51,052 nucleotides of DNA, from the IMG/VR virus record IMGVR_UViG_3300013093_000066, positions 1 to 51,052 of that record; one strand, 5' to 3'. Shown piece by piece: positions 49,816 to 51,052 of the stretch; within the stretch, counting starts at the first letter, position 1; every line of letters starts with the position of its first letter. The DNA comes from a virus. Both the position numbers and the translations under genes were made by a program. The notes beneath the pieces were generated by a model. It ran no database searches, was not told the DNA's origin, and worked only from the letters and a program-made list of their open reading frames with translations.

Positions 49816-50823
49816 ATGACTGAACAATATAATGCTTTTGAAGAGAATGAAATTTCAAAGAACTCACAAGGCGGCACAGAGATCACTAAGCGATCAATTG
49901 CTGCCTTGGTTGATCCAGAGTTAGCCAGTAACTTCCAGGTTATTCCTGCACGAGTGCGTGAGCTACAAGACGATAAGATCCGTGTATACTGGCTGCATGA
50001 CTTGGCTGAAGATCCTGAGGCTAATCACTTACAGAATGCCAATAGCCGTGATCGCTTCCATAAGTTTGTGTTCTCGAGCAACTGGCAATACCAACAGTAT
50101 GTCGATAAGCTTGGCTTTCCACAAACAGTAGACGCTATTGTACTCGAGACACCTATCGAACCGTTCGAGCGTGTAGAGAAGAGTAAGGATGAAGTGCGTC
50201 TTATCTATTTCTCGACACCACACCGTGGATTAGAGGTGTTAGTTCCTGTGTTTGAGGAACTCACAAAGCATCACGATAACATTCATCTCGATGTTTTCTC
50301 TAGCTATAAGATCTATGGTTGGGAAGATGCAGACGAGAAGTACGAGGCACTATTCGATCGTATCCGCAATCATCCAAAGATGACTTATCATGGATTCCAG
50401 CCTAATGACGTATTGCATGAAGCTGTTAGCAAGGCACACATCTTGGCATACCCATCTATCTGGGCTGAGACGAGCTGCCGCGTATTGATGGAGTCGATGA
50501 GTGCAGGTCTCTTGTGTGTGCATCCTAACTTCGGTGCATTGGCCGACACATCTGGTGGGCTAACATCGATGTATCCATATGACACTAATCCAAATACTCA
50601 CGCCAATATCTTTTATGCACATCTCAATGAGGCAGTTAACATTGTCAATACCGAGAATGCACAGAACTATCTTGGCTTTGTTAAGTCATACGCTGATGCA
50701 CGATTCAATATTCAAAAGGTATCTAGCCAATGGACTGCAATGATGCAGGGTCTATTGAAGCAATACCCAGACGCAGAGTCGAGAGCATTGAAGAAGAGAG
50801 AGATGTTTAGGTATAAAGTCTAA
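49816..50823 (+). CDS. Glycosyltransferase (GT-B, group 1 like)
   Basis: This 335-residue protein has a GT-B C-terminal domain with YHGFQPNDVLHEAVSKAHILAYPSIWAETSCRVLMESMSAGL (about 195-235), including the ExxSCRVLME stretch that contacts the nucleotide sugar. The N-terminal KNSQGGTEITKRSI also matches phage glycosyltransferases of this type. It would move a sugar to DNA, protein or glycan. It is followed by a heptose-kinase-like gene, which points to a heptose or related donor. The ATG follows AGGATGAT. Confidence 0.88.
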   Translation: MTEQYNAFEENEISKNSQGGTEITKRSIAALVDPELASNFQVIPARVRELQDDKIRVYWLHDLAEDPEANHLQNANSRDRFHKFVFSSNWQYQQYVDKLGFPQTVDAIVLETPIEPFERVEKSKDEVRLIYFSTPHRGLEVLVPVFEELTKHHDNIHLDVFSSYKIYGWEDADEKYEALFDRIRNHPKMTYHGFQPNDVLHEAVSKAHILAYPSIWAETSCRVLMESMSAGLLCVHPNFGALADTSGGLTSMYPYDTNPNTHANIFYAHLNEAVNIVNTENAQNYLGFVKSYADARFNIQKVSSQWTAMMQGLLKQYPDAESRALKKREMFRYKV

Positions 50824-51052
50824 TGATTGTTACAAAGACTCCGTTAAGGATATCTTTCTTTGGGGGTGGAAGTGACATACCGCAATACTACAACAAGTAT
50901 CCAGGTATGGTCATCTCCACCTCTATTGATAAGAACATATACATCGCAGCCAATAAGTGTCAGGCCAATCACTTTAAGATCATCTACTCGCAGCTCGAGC
51001 TGACTAATCATAGAGTAGACATCAAGCATGACCGTATCAAGGCGATCATGGA
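50823..51052 (+). CDS. hddA: GHMP kinase, heptose-7-phosphate-kinase-like, partial
   Basis: The first 76 residues of a gene cut by the window edge. The start MIVTKTPLRISFFGGGSDIP and STSIDKNIYIAAN are typical of HddA-type GHMP kinases, which make heptose 1,7-bisphosphate on the way to ADP- or GDP-heptose. It overlaps the glycosyltransferase stop by one base. The substrate is inferred from the start only, so another sugar kinase of the same family cannot be excluded. Confidence 0.78.
   Translation, partial: MIVTKTPLRISFFGGGSDIPQYYNKYPGMVISTSIDKNIYIAANKCQANHFKIIYSQLELTNHRVDIKHDRIKAIM

Noticed and set aside
1-51052. CRISPR arrays, insertion sequences, integrase or attachment sites
   Set aside because: No regularly spaced repeats, transposase, integrase or terminal inverted repeats were seen. 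The only mobile genes are free-standing homing-type endonucleases.

Overview
The window looks like part of the genome of a T4-superfamily myovirus. Direct evidence is a T4-type replication block: family B polymerase gp43, a UvsX recombinase, a gp41 helicase and a gp61 primase. It is accompanied by ThyX, NrdA/NrdB and a glutaredoxin, TATAAATA late promoters on both strands, and long runs of overlapping small genes. Several genes point to an alphaproteobacterial host (inference): a DUF1127 protein, a DUF1289 protein, a porin-like outer-membrane protein and an alphaproteobacterial-looking tRNA-Pro fragment. No integrase, CRISPR array or attachment site was seen.

Positions 1-18,150 are a tRNA and accessory region. 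With one further tRNA at 46.5 kb I read 30 apparently intact tRNA genes, with anticodons for all 20 amino acids. There are also two broken tRNA copies and several strongly structured intergenic RNAs of unknown identity. Between the tRNAs lie small genes, two tandem flavin-dependent halogenase homologues behind a putative 2OG-Fe(II) oxygenase, an S4-domain protein, a glutamine-amidotransferase-like protein, a minus-strand cluster of membrane proteins, a cytidylyltransferase, a transglycosylase and a lipase. A TROVE/vWA (DUF2828-like, Ro60-like) gene is preceded by three tandem covarying RNA hairpins. I consider this the best candidate for an undescribed system.

Positions 18,150-22,650 hold envelope and stress functions: a beta-barrel protein, a likely spanin pair on the minus strand, an Hsp20 gene with a possible RNA thermometer, a DUF1127 protein and a GH19 endolysin. 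Positions 22,636-28,430 carry gp43, uvsX and gp41 with small genes between them.

Positions 28,600-38,930 follow a strong terminator and a late promoter. They contain a possible PD-(D/E)XK nuclease, a KxDG/HxGH nucleotidyltransferase fusion, DUF6321-like, HAD and Dps-like proteins, and several likely virion proteins. Positions 38,987-45,015 are gp61, thyX, nrdA, a SET-domain protein, three small genes and nrdB. A secreted NUC1-type nuclease follows. The last 5 kb hold a second GIY-YIG gene, a nucleotidyltransferase, glutaredoxin, a SpeD-methyltransferase fusion, a stand-alone SpeD, a glycosyltransferase and the start of a heptose-kinase-like GHMP kinase.

Three regulatory patterns recur. Early-type promoters (TGTACA or TTTACA, 16-17 bp, TATAAT-like) precede replication and accessory genes. 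TATAAATA late promoters precede structural, lysis and minus-strand genes. All three endonuclease-type genes start behind a hairpin whose loop holds a late promoter or a similar element, and each of these genes ends on or inside the next tRNA.
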